Shown here: piece after piece, positions 1 to 9,798 of the stretch | How the letters are laid out: each line of letters opens with the position of its first letter | How positions within the stretch are numbered: the first letter of the stretch is position 1 | NCBI RefSeq assembly: GCF_947172395.1 | Contig: NC_069093.1 | Coordinates: 4,561,561-4,625,560 of the forward strand | Direction of reading: 5' to 3' | Source of the DNA: Bicyclus anynana | Taxonomy: Eukaryota; Arthropoda; Insecta; Lepidoptera; Nymphalidae | DNA: 64,000 nucleotides | Made by a program: the position numbers and the translations under genes | Notes under the pieces: generated by a model | Database searches by the model: none | The model's input: the letters and a program-made list of their open reading frames with translations, nothing else | What the model was told of the DNA's origin: nothing

Positions 1-85
1 CCAAGTAACCCATAAAGAATTACACAATAAGGGATATGGACGGCTCGAACGCCACTAGCACACTGAAGCCGTTCGTACCGCAAGT
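1..85. repeat. Dispersed repeat H, partial copy cut by window edge
   Basis: The stretch from the window start with 'acggctcgaacgccac' recurs at about 15722-15810 and 33060-33140 with the same flanking words (aacccataaa, gaacgccac, gagcatactgaa). It has no coding content. The element class is unknown. Confidence 0.6.
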
Positions 86-454
86 CGTTGCAACGCGGCG
101 ATAGTTAAATTTAATCTAATGGTGGTAATAATAGTCGAAAACTTAAAATTAAAGTTACGAGGGTTCTGAACGCGACTTGGCCCAAGAAGAGCCCACAACA
201 AACTTAGCCAAGGTTTATTTTTTTTGTTTACCACCATTTTACAAAGTTATTAAAAACGAAGCACACGGTCGTATAATACAGTTTACAAGCTTTTTTATCA
301 TTTATATAATCATTAACAGTATAATAAGACTTTCCTAAAAGCTTGCGTTTAATAAACACTTTTAACTTTTTGAGAAACATTCCAGTGGCTTCATGTGGTA
401 GTTTATTATAAAAATTGAAATTAATATTGACGGAATTCCGTCACTAACTATACT

Positions 455-646
455 TCTATACTAATATTATAAAGCTGAAGAGTTTGTTCGTTTGTTTGAT
501 TGAACGCGCTAATCTCAGGAACTACTGGTCCGATTTGAAAAATTCTTTCAGGGTTAGATAGCCCATTTATCGAGGAAGGCTATATATTATCTCCGTATTC
601 CTACGGAAACGGGAACACACGGGTGAAACCGCGCGGCGTCAGCTAG
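455..646 (+). mobile_element. Short non-autonomous Helitron (family 1)
   Basis: The element begins TCTATACTAATATTATAAAG and ends with the GC-rich palindrome CCGCGCGG followed by GCGTCAGCTAG, with T next to the end. A 5' TC, a 3' CTAG and a hairpin just before it are the hallmarks of Helitrons. At about 192 bp it has no coding capacity, so a rolling-circle Rep/helicase from elsewhere would have moved it. A close relative lies at 52961-53145 and fragments lie near 16.8 and 57.4 kb. Confidence 0.85.
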
Positions 647-1566
647 TAATTAATATTGACGGAAAAGTTGAACACACAATAAACACAGAGTCACATAAAG
701 AACCTCCTCCTTTTTAATGTAAGTAAGTAACATGAGAACCAGAATTCAGTATTTAATGGAGGGTAATAGGATATTACTGTAACAGGCAGCTGCAGACGCG
801 AATGTAAACGTAATGCTTTTATGCCCGTCGTTTCAAAGCTTAGCAAAAACATTTTGTGGCTCGCCAAATATACCTGTGATGCTCGTATTAAGTTGCCCCA
901 CAGATTTGCGTGCAGAATATGTAATTTCCTAATGATTTCAAAGAACTTCGGTGCAGTTTTGCGGCTAAATATACCTGTGTTAGAAAATTAAATAAGAAGG
1001 CATTTGTATTAACGGATATGCTACATTAGATGTTACAAACAATTTTGTTATAACTGTAGTGGTGTCAATATACGTAGGTACCATGACGTATAATGACGAG
1101 TAATTCTTTGTTCTATAAATTAAACTAAAATATACTAAACTAAAATAATAAATAGATTTAAAAACGTATATTGGCATAATTCATAAGTGAAGTTATGTCA
1201 ATATACGTATAGATAAAAGATTGATGTTTGACTATTTGTTTCTTGTTGTTTGTTCCGTTGGAAAGGTATAAAAACGTGGCTTCATGAATGAGACAATTTC
1301 AGTTTTGTGGTAATATTGCAAGAGTTGTATTATTAAAGTGGTGAGCTAGTGAACTTCGAGTTTTTTTTCCCGCCGCACCTTACACGTGTTACACTCGTAT
1401 TTTTAGAAGAGATTTTTGTTTATTTTAATTGTAATCTGTCCTATTTGTGCCCCCTTTTAACACCGTTTTTGCATTACATCATTTTCAGTTGATACAGCTC
1501 GTCTGTGAAACTCACTTCCAGATAGCATTTTCGAAAATAACCCTTCTGTTACCAGTTTTAAGCACC
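647..1566. other. No gene recognised; AT-rich sequence
   Basis: No convincing ORF, RNA gene or recognised repeat was seen. A short piece near 700-716 (aacctcctccttttt) resembles the end of the AACCGACTTCC MITE family found at 11.6 and 45.4 kb. Confidence 0.5.
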
Positions 1567-1816
1567 GACTCTGCTTCCGATTCCGGAGGGTATGGGTTCG
1601 AATCCGGTCCGGAGCATGCATCTCCAACTTTTCAGTTGTGTGCATTAAAAAAAAAATATATCACGTGTCTCAAACGGTGAAAGAAAAACATCGTGAGGAA
1701 ACCTACATACAAGAGAATTTATAAATTATCTGCGTGTGTTAAGTATACCAATTAGCATTGGGCCAGCGTGGTGGACTATTGGAATAACTTCTCTCATTCT
1801 GAGAGGAGACTCGAGC
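1567..1816 (+). mobile_element. tRNA-derived SINE family B, 5' truncated
   Basis: It contains the B-box-like GGTTCGAATCC, the middle 'caacttttcagttgtgtgcatt', and the distal 'cagcgtggtggactattgg...gagaggagactcgagctca' seen in about 14 other places in this window. The first bases of the tRNA-like head are missing or decayed. It runs straight into a LINE 3' tail at 1817. Confidence 0.85.
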
Positions 1817-1985
1817 TCAAATCAAAATAAAAAAATCAAAAATCATTTATTTCAAGTAGGCTCAGTTTACTTTTGACACGTCAGTTGACTATTTGTAAAG
1901 GTTCTGCTGAGAAGAAACCGGCAAAAAACTCAACAGTTGCTCTTTTTTTTCCTCTAAAGGTATTAAAAAAATCATAACCATGACC
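1817..1985 (-). mobile_element. CR1/Jockey-type LINE 3' end
   Basis: In the minus direction this is the 3' UTR ending in a repeated TTTTGATT tail. The same UTR ('ttcaagtaggctcagtttac', 'gacacgtcagttgactatttgtaaa') occurs at 60.9-61.3 kb (minus) and next to the coding end at 17.9-18.3 kb (plus). No protein part remains here. Confidence 0.75.
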
Positions 1986-2490
1986 ATTTATGTTCCTATG
2001 CATTTCTTTATATCAATCTGAAATATTTTCTTATTTCGACCCCTTTTTACGTAGTCGGGTTATAGTTTTTAAATTTTATTACGTAGTTATGATTTAACTT
2101 AATATATTGTAGTAAAATTTAACTTGATTCGATAGAAAGTTACTTATATTCTCCAAATAATACAAACGTATTGTACAAATTCATGTACTCGTAATATATG
2201 TACCTATACGTGTATTTTGTCTGACATTGCCTCTTCATTATCTTCGGGTCAGAACCCAAGACTTTCGCCATGATTAATCTGTGTTGCTGAATAGATTAGA
2301 CCCGCCTTCTTGTACAACTTGTCTTGTTAGAGGGTATTGTTTGACGTGAATCGAGGTTAATTAACCTACGTGACGGAGTACCTTGATGTTGGAATATATT
2401 TACTACGACAAAGTTATATTGTATGTATTTACGGTTAACTTAAACCTCAATAGGTCATCGAGAAGTGCTGGGCCTGTAGCTATATGGCAC
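1986..2490. other. No gene recognised
   Basis: AT-rich DNA without a supportable ORF, RNA or repeat family. Confidence 0.4.
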
Positions 2491-2494
2491 GTTT

Positions 2495-2723
2495 TGGGTG
2501 GTGGGAGGCTTCAGCCGTGGCTAGCTACTACCCTACCGACAAAGACGTACCGCCAAGCGATTTAGCGTTCCGGTATGATGTCGTGTAGAAACCGAAAGGG
2601 GTGTGGATTTTTATCCTCATCCTAACAATTTAGCCCGCTTCCATCTTAGATTGCATCATCACTTACCATTAAGTGAGATTGTAGTCAAGGGCTAACTTGT
2701 AAAAAATAAAAAGAAAAAAAAAA
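2495..2723 (+). mobile_element. tRNA-derived SINE family A, 5' truncated
   Basis: It keeps the body of family A ('gtgggaggcttc', 'cgccaagcgatttagcgttccgg', 'aaaccgaaaggggtgtgga', 'attgtagtcaagggctaactt') and an A-rich tail, but lacks the tRNA-like head. Confidence 0.88.
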
Positions 2724-2806
2724 CGTTGATTCTCTTTTTACAAACTATATAGCATATTGGTCATATTACAAAAAAAGATATGGCAAATATTAAAAAAAAA
2801 ACAAAT

Positions 2807-3080
2807 CGGTTGTCTGTAAAGTAGGTTTACTGACGATAGTAGAACGTGACAACGTCATAAGAAAGTACTGATGGGATAGTTCCATTTTTCAAAAGAAAAT
2901 GTTCGTTTTTCTAAAATAATTTTCATAGACTAGAAAATACTTTTTCTTGTAAAAAAGTTGGCAACCCTAGAGTGAGATACACTTTATATCTAGAGCGAGG
3001 GAACGACGCATGACGTCATCTTTTTTTGAGTGTGCAACCGGCTTTATCGAATTTTAAGATGTAGTCACGTCACAAATGAA
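2807..3080. mobile_element. MITE-like repeat E, copy 1
   Basis: One of three copies (also 46.34-46.89 kb and 53.94-54.21 kb). All share 'tttactgacgatag', 'gttggcaaccctagag' and 'gggaacgacgcatgac'. Near the ends AACGTGACAACGTC and GACGTTGTCAC-type sequences are inverted relative to each other, suggesting a non-autonomous DNA transposon. It is non-coding. Confidence 0.65.
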
Positions 3081-3099
3081 TGTCATTCTTCACTTTTTA

Positions 3100-3252
3100 A
3101 GATGCCCTTGACTGGGATCTCTGGTTCTGGTTCTGATTAGTGATGATATAAAATGGAAACGGGCATATCGGGAAGAGGTACAACTGTGTTATACCCATAG
3201 CTCTGCACTCTAGTGGTATTACACGCCATCGTACCAAAACGCTAAATCGACA
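3100..3252 (-). mobile_element. Heavily decayed SINE family A copy
   Basis: The words 'gcccttgact', 'gtgatgata..aaatggaaacgggc', 'catcgtaccaaaacgctaaatcg' follow the order of family A read on the minus strand, with many changes. It is much more diverged than the other copies, so it is probably old. Confidence 0.5.
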
Positions 3253-3813
3253 TAAATATCGCAGATAGAAAGAAAGATGAAGATAAGCTTGAAGAGCAGA
3301 TAAATATTTCACCGTCAGCGTTTCAGGAATTCTCCTGACGTCTGAAACGATTCGTTTATCGTGTAAAATTTTAGTTTTTTTGAAAATTGCCCACTCGATT
3401 TCTGTTCAGCAATTCGTTCATCAACCAGAAAATAAAAATCTATTTGAGAACCTAGGACAAACAATTGTTTTCCATCTTCCTGTCCGTCTGTGAAGATTTA
3501 AAGATCCTAACTCTCAGGAAAACATAATGTGAAAATGAATATGAAATACTCAGTTATGGAATGCTTCGGTTATCCTCAATTATCCAATAAATACTTCTAA
3601 GTCTGATTGATCGTAAAAATGGCCGCATTTTTCATATTTGTAAGAAAATCAATCAAACAAACTACAATGCACTTTCTATTGACGTAGTATACGTAAACGA
3701 TCTGAAAACAAGGAAATTGTAGTTAAAATAAAAGCTATACAAGTTTGTAGGGAACACCTGACATGCGTCCATTACTAGTCTAATATGAATAAATATTTAT
3801 AATATACCTCGAT
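3253..3813. other. No gene recognised
   Basis: AT-rich, no supportable ORF or repeat match within the window. Confidence 0.4.
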
Positions 3814-4232
3814 ATGAAAACAACTTGGTCGCTAACTATGGGCCTCATAAGAAAGCTCATAGTCACACAGCGAGCGATGGAACGAGCTATGTTAGGAGTA
3901 TCTCTGCGTGATCGAATCAGAAATGAGGAGTTCCGCAGAAGAAAAAAAGTCACCGACATAGCTCAACGAGTTGCGAAGCTGAAGTGGCAATGGGCGGGGC
4001 ACATAGTTCGAAGAGCCGATGGACGTTGGGGTCCCAAAGTGCTGGAATGGTGACCCCGCACTAGTAAGCGCAGTGTTGGCCGAACCAGGCGGACTGACGA
4101 CATCAAGCGAGTCGCAGGAATTCGCTGGATGCAGGTGGCCAGTATCGTGATGTTTAGAAGTCCCTACGAAAGGCCTATGTCCTGCAGTGGACGTCCAGCG
4201 GCTGATATGATGATGATGATGATGATGATGAT
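3814..4232 (+). pseudogene. RTE LINE 3' end (5'-truncated copy)
   Basis: The first 80 codons match the C-terminal region of the RTE protein at 6292-9264, from the 'SLTMGLI' segment through 'KLKWQWAGHIVRRADGRWGPKVLEW'. The reading frame stops where the complete copy reads TGG CGA and this one reads TGG TGA, and there is a small deletion further on. The copy ends in the family's ATG-type microsatellite. This is a classic 5'-truncated LINE insertion with no activity. Confidence 0.9.
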
Positions 4233-4740
4233 AAAAACAACAATAACTTGGAAACTCAAGTACAGACACCGCGTGTAGTAAATTTGTGCTAGAATTTAAC
4301 TCGCAGCTATAGAAGAAGTTCCTGAAGAATTTACTATCAAAAGCTAAGTCATTGTATCTACGTCAGGCTAGGATAGAAGGCAGTATTAATTAGCGATCAC
4401 AGAGCTGCTTTTAAAAAAACTATAGGTCGTCTTTTTCTTGGCAAACTAGCACATCCTTAATGAAATCTCTGTTGCCTAGCTACTAATTCCTTCCTAATGC
4501 AGTACTTTCAAAGCTTTCGGTTTGCAAATAATCCGAAGCACATAAGTTAATTATGACATGTGAGGTGGGGAGTTTCTGCGTCCCTGCCCATATGGGTAGA
4601 AGCGTAATCCATCTCGGCGGATTAGGTACGTAGGGCGGAATTTTCTGGCGAATTATGAAAGAACTGCTCTTGGGGTTCCGTTCAGTTTTTCATAATGAAG
4701 AAACGGACCATTATTGCGTGACCTTTACATTTTTATTATA
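4233..4740. other. No gene recognised
   Basis: No ORF or known repeat was supported. Around 4560-4680 there is a more GC-rich stretch ('ctgcgtccctgcccatatgggtagaagcgtaat') that may be part of an unrecognised repeat. Confidence 0.35.
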
Positions 4741-4977
<237 letters not shown>

Positions 4978-5305
4978 AGTCGATGGACGTCCACTGCTGG
5001 ACTTACGCCTATTGCATGGACTTCCGAACATCACAGTCTGGAGCCGCCAACATCTAACGGCGCCCGGTAACCCGTTTAATGTCCGCGGTCCACCTGTTGG
5101 GGGTCGAACATAACTGCACTTTCCGGTGCGGGGTCACCTTTCCAGCACCTTTCCCAACGGCCATTGACTCTCCTAACTATATGCCCTGTTCATAGCCACT
5201 TCAGCTTCGCGATTCGCTATGTCGGTGACTTTGATTCTTCTGCGGATCTCCTCATTTCTGATTCGATCACGCAGAGATACTCCAAGCATAGCTCGTTCTA
5301 CTCTT
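4978..5305 (-). pseudogene. RTE LINE 3' end, diverged copy
   Basis: On the minus strand it matches the last third of the C-terminal part of the RTE protein (sequence around 'gcggatctcctcatttctgattcgatcacg' read on plus) with several indels and stops. The adjacent ATC array is its tail. It is 5'-truncated and inactive. Confidence 0.88.
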
Positions 5306-5568
5306 CTAATATTCTACTCTTTACTTTATTTTAACTTACTCCTATGTTTTCCTTTTACGCTTTATATATTTCGTTACACCTTTAAGCCTATATATTACAA
5401 TTTAATCAACACAAAGTGAAAGGATGCCTCATAGAATTACTTTTGACACGTGTAGCCTAATGAATCTAATTAAAATTTCCAAAAGGTAAGTCTTCAATTA
5501 CTCATGGCGTTAAATAATAAAATTCCCCGCCTGTATGTTAAAGATTCTCTAAACGTGGAAATTTACTT
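5306..5568. other. No gene recognised
   Basis: AT-rich DNA between an RTE fragment and a hairpin element; nothing else supported. Confidence 0.4.
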
Positions 5569-5795
5569 ATTAATGATTTTAAACTTATTTCGTGGTTGTT
5601 CATTATGAATGATATTTAAACGGGTACATACCACGATAAAACGACGAGATTTTTATTGTCGATATTTCGACCCAGTTGCATGGATCGGGTCCCGTCGTGA
5701 CCACAATCCATGCAACTGGGTCGAAATATCGACAATAAAAATCTCGTCGTTTTATCGTGGTATGTACCCGTTTAAATATCATTCATAATTTACTT
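5569..5795. mobile_element. Hairpin (foldback) element, family P, compact copy
   Basis: Positions 5603-5685 and 5706-5788 are perfect reverse complements (83 of 83) around a 20-base centre. The arm begins ATGATATTTAAACGGGTACA. A larger copy at about 9799-10190 carries a roughly 200-bp centre, so this one looks like an internally deleted derivative. The flank 5569-5602 is also shared with the other copy. It could be a MITE, or the tail of a Penelope-like element in inverted arrangement; the class is not settled. Confidence 0.85.
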
Positions 5796-5828
5796 ATTGT
5801 GTTACGTATAAAAAAGAATATTATATTT

Positions 5829-5902
5829 CAAACAAGCCGACGCCCCACGGCGTCGCCTGCTTAGTTCCCGTTCCTGTGTTACTCACAAATAACGTGGCTT
5901 TA
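5829..5902 (-). mobile_element. Helitron-like fragment (GGCGTCG end)
   Basis: Read on minus it resembles 27720-27848 ('aaagcc-ggttatttgtgagt', 'gaacgggaact', 'ggggcgtcg'). SINE A at 5903 has inserted into it, with TGGCTTT on both sides of the SINE. Confidence 0.5.
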
Positions 5903-6230
5903 GACGGCCTCCGTGGCGCAGTGGTATGCGCGGTAGATTTACAAGACGGAGGTCCTGGGTTCGATCCCCGGCTGGGCAGATTGAGATTTTCATAATTTGT
6001 CCAGGTCTGGCTGGTGGGAGGCTTCGGCCGTAGCTAGTTACCACCCTACCGGCAAAGACGTACCGCTAAGCGATTTAGCGTTCCGTTACGATGCCTTGTA
6101 GAAACCGAAAGAGGTGTGGATTTTCATCCTCCTCCTAACAAGTTAGCCCGCTTCCATCTTAGACTGCATCATCACTTACCATCAGGTGAGATTGTAGTCA
6201 AGGGCTAACTTGTAAAGAATAAAAAAAAAA
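5903..6230 (+). mobile_element. tRNA-derived SINE family A, full-length
   Basis: The tRNA-like head has an A box (TGGCGCAGTGGTA) and a B box (GGTTCGATCCC), the pol III internal promoter, followed by the family body and a poly(A) tail. TGGCTTT occurs just before and just after it, a probable short target-site duplication. It is one of about 15 family A copies or pieces here and lies 29 bp from the 3' end of the complete RTE. Confidence 0.93.
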
Positions 6231-6259
6231 CTTGGCTTTCAAATAGTAAGTAAATATTC

Positions 6260-6271
6260 AAAATTGGTTCA
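6260..6271. repeat. Target-site duplication of the complete RTE (3' side)
   Basis: AAATTGGTTCA here is repeated at the other end of the element (about 9529-9539), where it is preceded by a run of A. A matching pair of this length at the two ends of the LINE marks a single, complete insertion. Confidence 0.85.
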
Positions 6272-9200
6272 TCATCATCATCATCATCATATCAGCCGAT
6301 GGACGTCCACTGCAGGACATAGGCCTTTTGTAGGGACTTCCAAACATCACGATACTGAGCCGCCTGCATCCAGCGAATCCCTGCGACTCGCTTGATGTCG
6401 TCAGTCCACCTGGTGGGGGGTCGGCCAACACTGCGCTTACTAGTGCGGGGTCGCCATTCCAGCACTTTGGGACCCCAACGTCCATCGGCTCTTCGAACTA
6501 TGTGCCCCGCCCATTGCCACTTCAGCTTCGCAACTCGTTGAGCTATGTCGGTGACTTTGGTTCTTCTGCGGATCTCCTCATTTCTGATTCGATCACGCAG
6601 AGATACTTCTAACATAGCTCGTTCCATCGCCCGCTGTGTGACTCTAGGCCTTCTTATGAGGCCCATAGTTAGCGACCAAGTCTCGGAACCATAGGTCATC
6701 ACTGGCAACACGCACTGTTCGAAGACTTTTGTCTTCAGGCACTGAGGAATTTCGGACGAAAAGATGTCGCGAAGCTTCCCGAATGCAGCCCAGCCGAGTT
6801 GGATTCGACGGTTCACCTCTTTCTCGAAATTGGACCTACCTAACTGGATCATATGTCCTAGGTATATGTATTCGTCTACAATTTCGAGTGCAGCGTTCTC
6901 AACTATAACTGGGTGGAGCGATACATGAGCATTACACATTATTTTTGTTTTGCCCATGTTCATTTTCAGGCCCACCTGTTGAGAAACGCTGCTGAGGTCA
7001 TTGAGCATGGTACTAAGGTCATCCAGAGTCTGTGCCATGATGACTACATTATCCGCGAACCGCAGTTGAGTGATGTACTCGCCATTGATGTTGATGCCAA
7101 GTCCGCTCCAGTCCAGAAGCTTAAAGACGTCTTCCAGTGCGGCGGTAAATAGCTTCGGAGAGATCACATCTCCCTGACGCACTCCTCGCTGCAACTGGAT
7201 TGGCCTCGTAGTCTGATCCTGAATACGGACTGACATAGTGGCGTTTTCGTACAAGCACTTCAACGCTTGGATATACCTGTAATCAATTCGGCATCTCTGC
7301 AATGACCTTAGCACAGCCCAAGTTTCCACCGAATCGAAGGCTTTCTCATAGTCCACAAACGCTAAGCAAAGTGGCTGGTTATACTCGTGAGTCTTCTGTA
7401 TAACCTGCCGCAGCGTATGGATGTGGTCTATGGTACTAAAGCCTTTTCGGAAACCGGCTTGTTCGGGAGGCTGGAAGTCGTCAAACCTATTAGCGAGACG
7501 ATTCGTGATGACTCTCGAGAACAATTTGTAAACATGGCTTAGCAGCGAGATGGGTCTGTAATTCTTCAGCAAGGTGTTGTCACCTTTTTTGAAGAACAGA
7601 ACCACCACGCTCCTATGCCACGCCTCAGGCGTCGTGCCCTCGTGAATGACGGAATTGAACAATCGCTGAAGGACTTTAAGTATCGGTTTTCCACCCGCTT
7701 TCAGGAGTTCTGCTGTGATTCCGTCCTCACCTGGCGCCTTATTGTTCTTCAGGTGTTTGAGAGCCACACTAATCTCGTATAGGCTGACGTCCGGGATATC
7801 TTCGGTATAGTGTCGGGTCAACTTGGCTCTGGGGTCTTTAGCCAAATTGGCAACAGGCTGCTGAGTAGTCGTGTATAGCTGTCCATAGAACTTCTCGACC
7901 TCACTTAATAACTCGGGCTTGGAAGAAATTAGATTACCGTGTTCGGTCTTCAAACGCGTCAGCTGCCTCTGTCCAATAGACAGATCTCTGGCGAAAACTT
8001 TCGAGCCTCGATTATTTTCAATCGCATTTTTAATACGCTCGGTATTGAAATTTCGCAAGTCGCTGGTTTGCGACTTAGAGATCTGTCTACTGATTTGTCG
8101 GTATTTTGACGCATCTGCTGAAGACTGTAATCTCATTTCTTGCCTCTCTTCCATGAGTTTAAGTGTTTGGTCTGAGAACTTTTTGGTTCTTTTCGCACGG
8201 TGGGTCTTATAGAACTTAGACCCAACGGAATGGACAGTTTCCACGAACCTGTTGTTCAGATCGTCCACAGTTTCGCAATTTGCTAGGCAATCAAAGCGGT
8301 TCTGCAGTTCTAGTTGAAAGGACTCGGGGTTTTGAATATGGGCACGAGTAGGTCGGAGCGTAGACTTCACCAGTCGATACCGTTCCAGCTGAATGTTGAT
8401 ATTCAACGTGCCTCTAACCATTCGGTGATCGCTACCGGTTTTCACCCTATGGATCACAGAAACATCGTTGAATATTTGCCGTCTAGTAGACAAGATGAAG
8501 TCGATCTCGTTTTTCGTGGAACCATCGGGGCTCATCCAGGTCCATTTCCTGTGTGGTGGCTTCTTGAAGAAGGAGTTCATCATAAAGAGGCCCTCCTTCT
8601 CCATGAAGTCAGCCAACATTTGGCCCCTATCGTTCCGTTGCCCATATCCAAATCGTCCCACTTTCAACTCTGAACCGCTACGTTCGCCCAGCTTTGCGTT
8701 AAAATCCCCCATCACAACATTGTAATAAGAGTTTGAGGCATGTATGGCATTAGAAATATCCTCATACAATACCTCTACCTCCTCGTCGGGATGTGTCGAG
8801 GTCGGTGCGTAAACCTGTATAACCTTCAACGAATACCGTTTGGTAATTCGGAGGACCAGGAACGCTACCCTGCTCGACACACTCTCGACTTTTACAACAT
8901 TGTTCACGAGGGACTTGTGAACGATAAATCCGACACCACCCTGGGACTGTTGGTCGCCCTCCCGGTAGTAGAGCATGTTGCCGGATTCAAGGATTATCGA
9001 GCCCTCCCCCTCTCTTCGGACTTCAGACAATCCTATGATATCCCAGTGCAACTTGCTCATAACTTCTTCCAGCTCGATGACCTTTTCGTCGGACCTCAAA
9101 GTGCGTGCGTTGTATGTTGCCAGGTCTAGTCGTCGGGGTTGGCAGCGGAATCTCTGCCGGAGATTCTTAACACCCCTTGCCCCGCCGTTACCATAACCGC

Positions 9201-9527
9201 TGCCAGAGCCAGGAATAGCGGGGCTGCCGGGGACTAGGGGCTGTGTTTTGTTTTTGCCGTCCATACAAAGTTTTGCCCAGTACTGACCACGCTGGGCATG
9301 CGGGTTGGTCAGCGCAGTGCTAGATCACTCGCGCCGGTGTCGCTGCTGCCCGACACCGGCCTGAGGCATTTCGTAATCTAGCCTGTGGGAATGGATATAC
9401 CGCCATTCGTCGGTCGCCAGAGCCTCGTCGGTCCATCTGCAGGGTGCACCACGAGCAGGTGAGGTTGGCAGTTGGGGAGACTGACTGGTACTAGCCTCCC
9501 CCTTACACCCCAAAAAAAAAAAAAAAA
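6272..9527 (-). mobile_element. Complete RTE-clade non-LTR retrotransposon
   Basis: The element spans about 3.26 kb. In its own direction it has a GC-rich 5' UTR of roughly 250 bp (9265-9511), one long ORF, practically no 3' UTR (the stop codon is about 20 bp from the end) and a short (ATG)n tail. Target-site duplications flank it. The single EN-RT ORF, absent 3' UTR and microsatellite tail fit the RTE clade; the protein resembles lepidopteran RTE elements such as the HmRTE-e type, by memory of the family rather than by search. At least twelve truncated relatives lie elsewhere in the window. Confidence 0.93.
6292..9264 (-). CDS. RTE endonuclease/reverse transcriptase, 990 aa
   Basis: This single uninterrupted ORF encodes the LINE's retrotransposition enzyme, which nicks target DNA and copies the element RNA into it. 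An apurinic-type endonuclease occupies about residues 45-285: TYNARTL (N52), GLSEV (E81), GDFNA (D187, N189), NEIDFI and SDHR (D279, H280). The reverse transcriptase spans about residues 480-790: KNYRPISLLS, AFVDYEKAFDS (D638), GVRQGDVISPKLF, LRFADN (736-739), then a C-terminal domain rich in W, R and K (about 850-990) with a WAGHIVRR motif. The length is usual for RTE. The oddity is FADN: family members carry FADD, and the second Asp is a catalytic metal ligand, so polymerase activity is doubtful although nothing else is broken. The start is the first ATG of the frame, and the same position is used by the copy at 43918-44235. Confidence 0.93.
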   Translation of the reverse strand: MDGKNKTQPLVPGSPAIPGSGSGYGNGGARGVKNLRQRFRCQPRRLDLATYNARTLRSDEKVIELEEVMSKLHWDIIGLSEVRREGEGSIILESGNMLYYREGDQQSQGGVGFIVHKSLVNNVVKVESVSSRVAFLVLRITKRYSLKVIQVYAPTSTHPDEEVEVLYEDISNAIHASNSYYNVVMGDFNAKLGERSGSELKVGRFGYGQRNDRGQMLADFMEKEGLFMMNSFFKKPPHRKWTWMSPDGSTKNEIDFILSTRRQIFNDVSVIHRVKTGSDHRMVRGTLNINIQLERYRLVKSTLRPTRAHIQNPESFQLELQNRFDCLANCETVDDLNNRFVETVHSVGSKFYKTHRAKRTKKFSDQTLKLMEERQEMRLQSSADASKYRQISRQISKSQTSDLRNFNTERIKNAIENNRGSKVFARDLSIGQRQLTRLKTEHGNLISSKPELLSEVEKFYGQLYTTTQQPVANLAKDPRAKLTRHYTEDIPDVSLYEISVALKHLKNNKAPGEDGITAELLKAGGKPILKVLQRLFNSVIHEGTTPEAWHRSVVVLFFKKGDNTLLKNYRPISLLSHVYKLFSRVITNRLANRFDDFQPPEQAGFRKGFSTIDHIHTLRQVIQKTHEYNQPLCLAFVDYEKAFDSVETWAVLRSLQRCRIDYRYIQALKCLYENATMSVRIQDQTTRPIQLQRGVRQGDVISPKLFTAALEDVFKLLDWSGLGININGEYITQLRFADNVVIMAQTLDDLSTMLNDLSSVSQQVGLKMNMGKTKIMCNAHVSLHPVIVENAALEIVDEYIYLGHMIQLGRSNFEKEVNRRIQLGWAAFGKLRDIFSSEIPQCLKTKVFEQCVLPVMTYGSETWSLTMGLIRRPRVTQRAMERAMLEVSLRDRIRNEEIRRRTKVTDIAQRVAKLKWQWAGHIVRRADGRWGPKVLEWRPRTSKRSVGRPPTRWTDDIKRVAGIRWMQAAQYRDVWKSLQKAYVLQWTSIG

Positions 9528-9798
9528 AAAATTGGTTCAGTAGATCCAAATACCCTCTAGGTACTCCAACCTCACAAACTCAAAATACACACTTTTGCTT
9601 GTATCAGATTTTAAACGTCAAGTCTATATTTATGTTATAACTCTACTACTAGAAGCTGCCTATAAAAGAAACGCCACGTTAGGTTACTAGGAATAGCTGG
9701 CAAGTATCTACCTGGCAAGCATCTACCCCGCAAGTATCTAGGCGGCAAGTATCTACCCGGCAATAAAATCAACAATTGGATCTTATACAGATTTCAGG
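9528..9798. other. No gene; RTE 5' flank and short tandem words
   Basis: After the A run and target-site duplication the sequence is AT-rich. At about 9700-9765 the word 'ggcaagtatcta' with variants occurs four times in tandem. Confidence 0.5.

Noticed and set aside
5908..5985. tRNA gene
   Set aside because: A and B boxes are present, but the acceptor stem is not formed and a SINE body with poly(A) follows; the same holds for all other tRNA-like heads in the window.
6913..9196. Several plus-strand frames of 70-130 codons
   Set aside because: They are antisense shadows of the RTE coding sequence.
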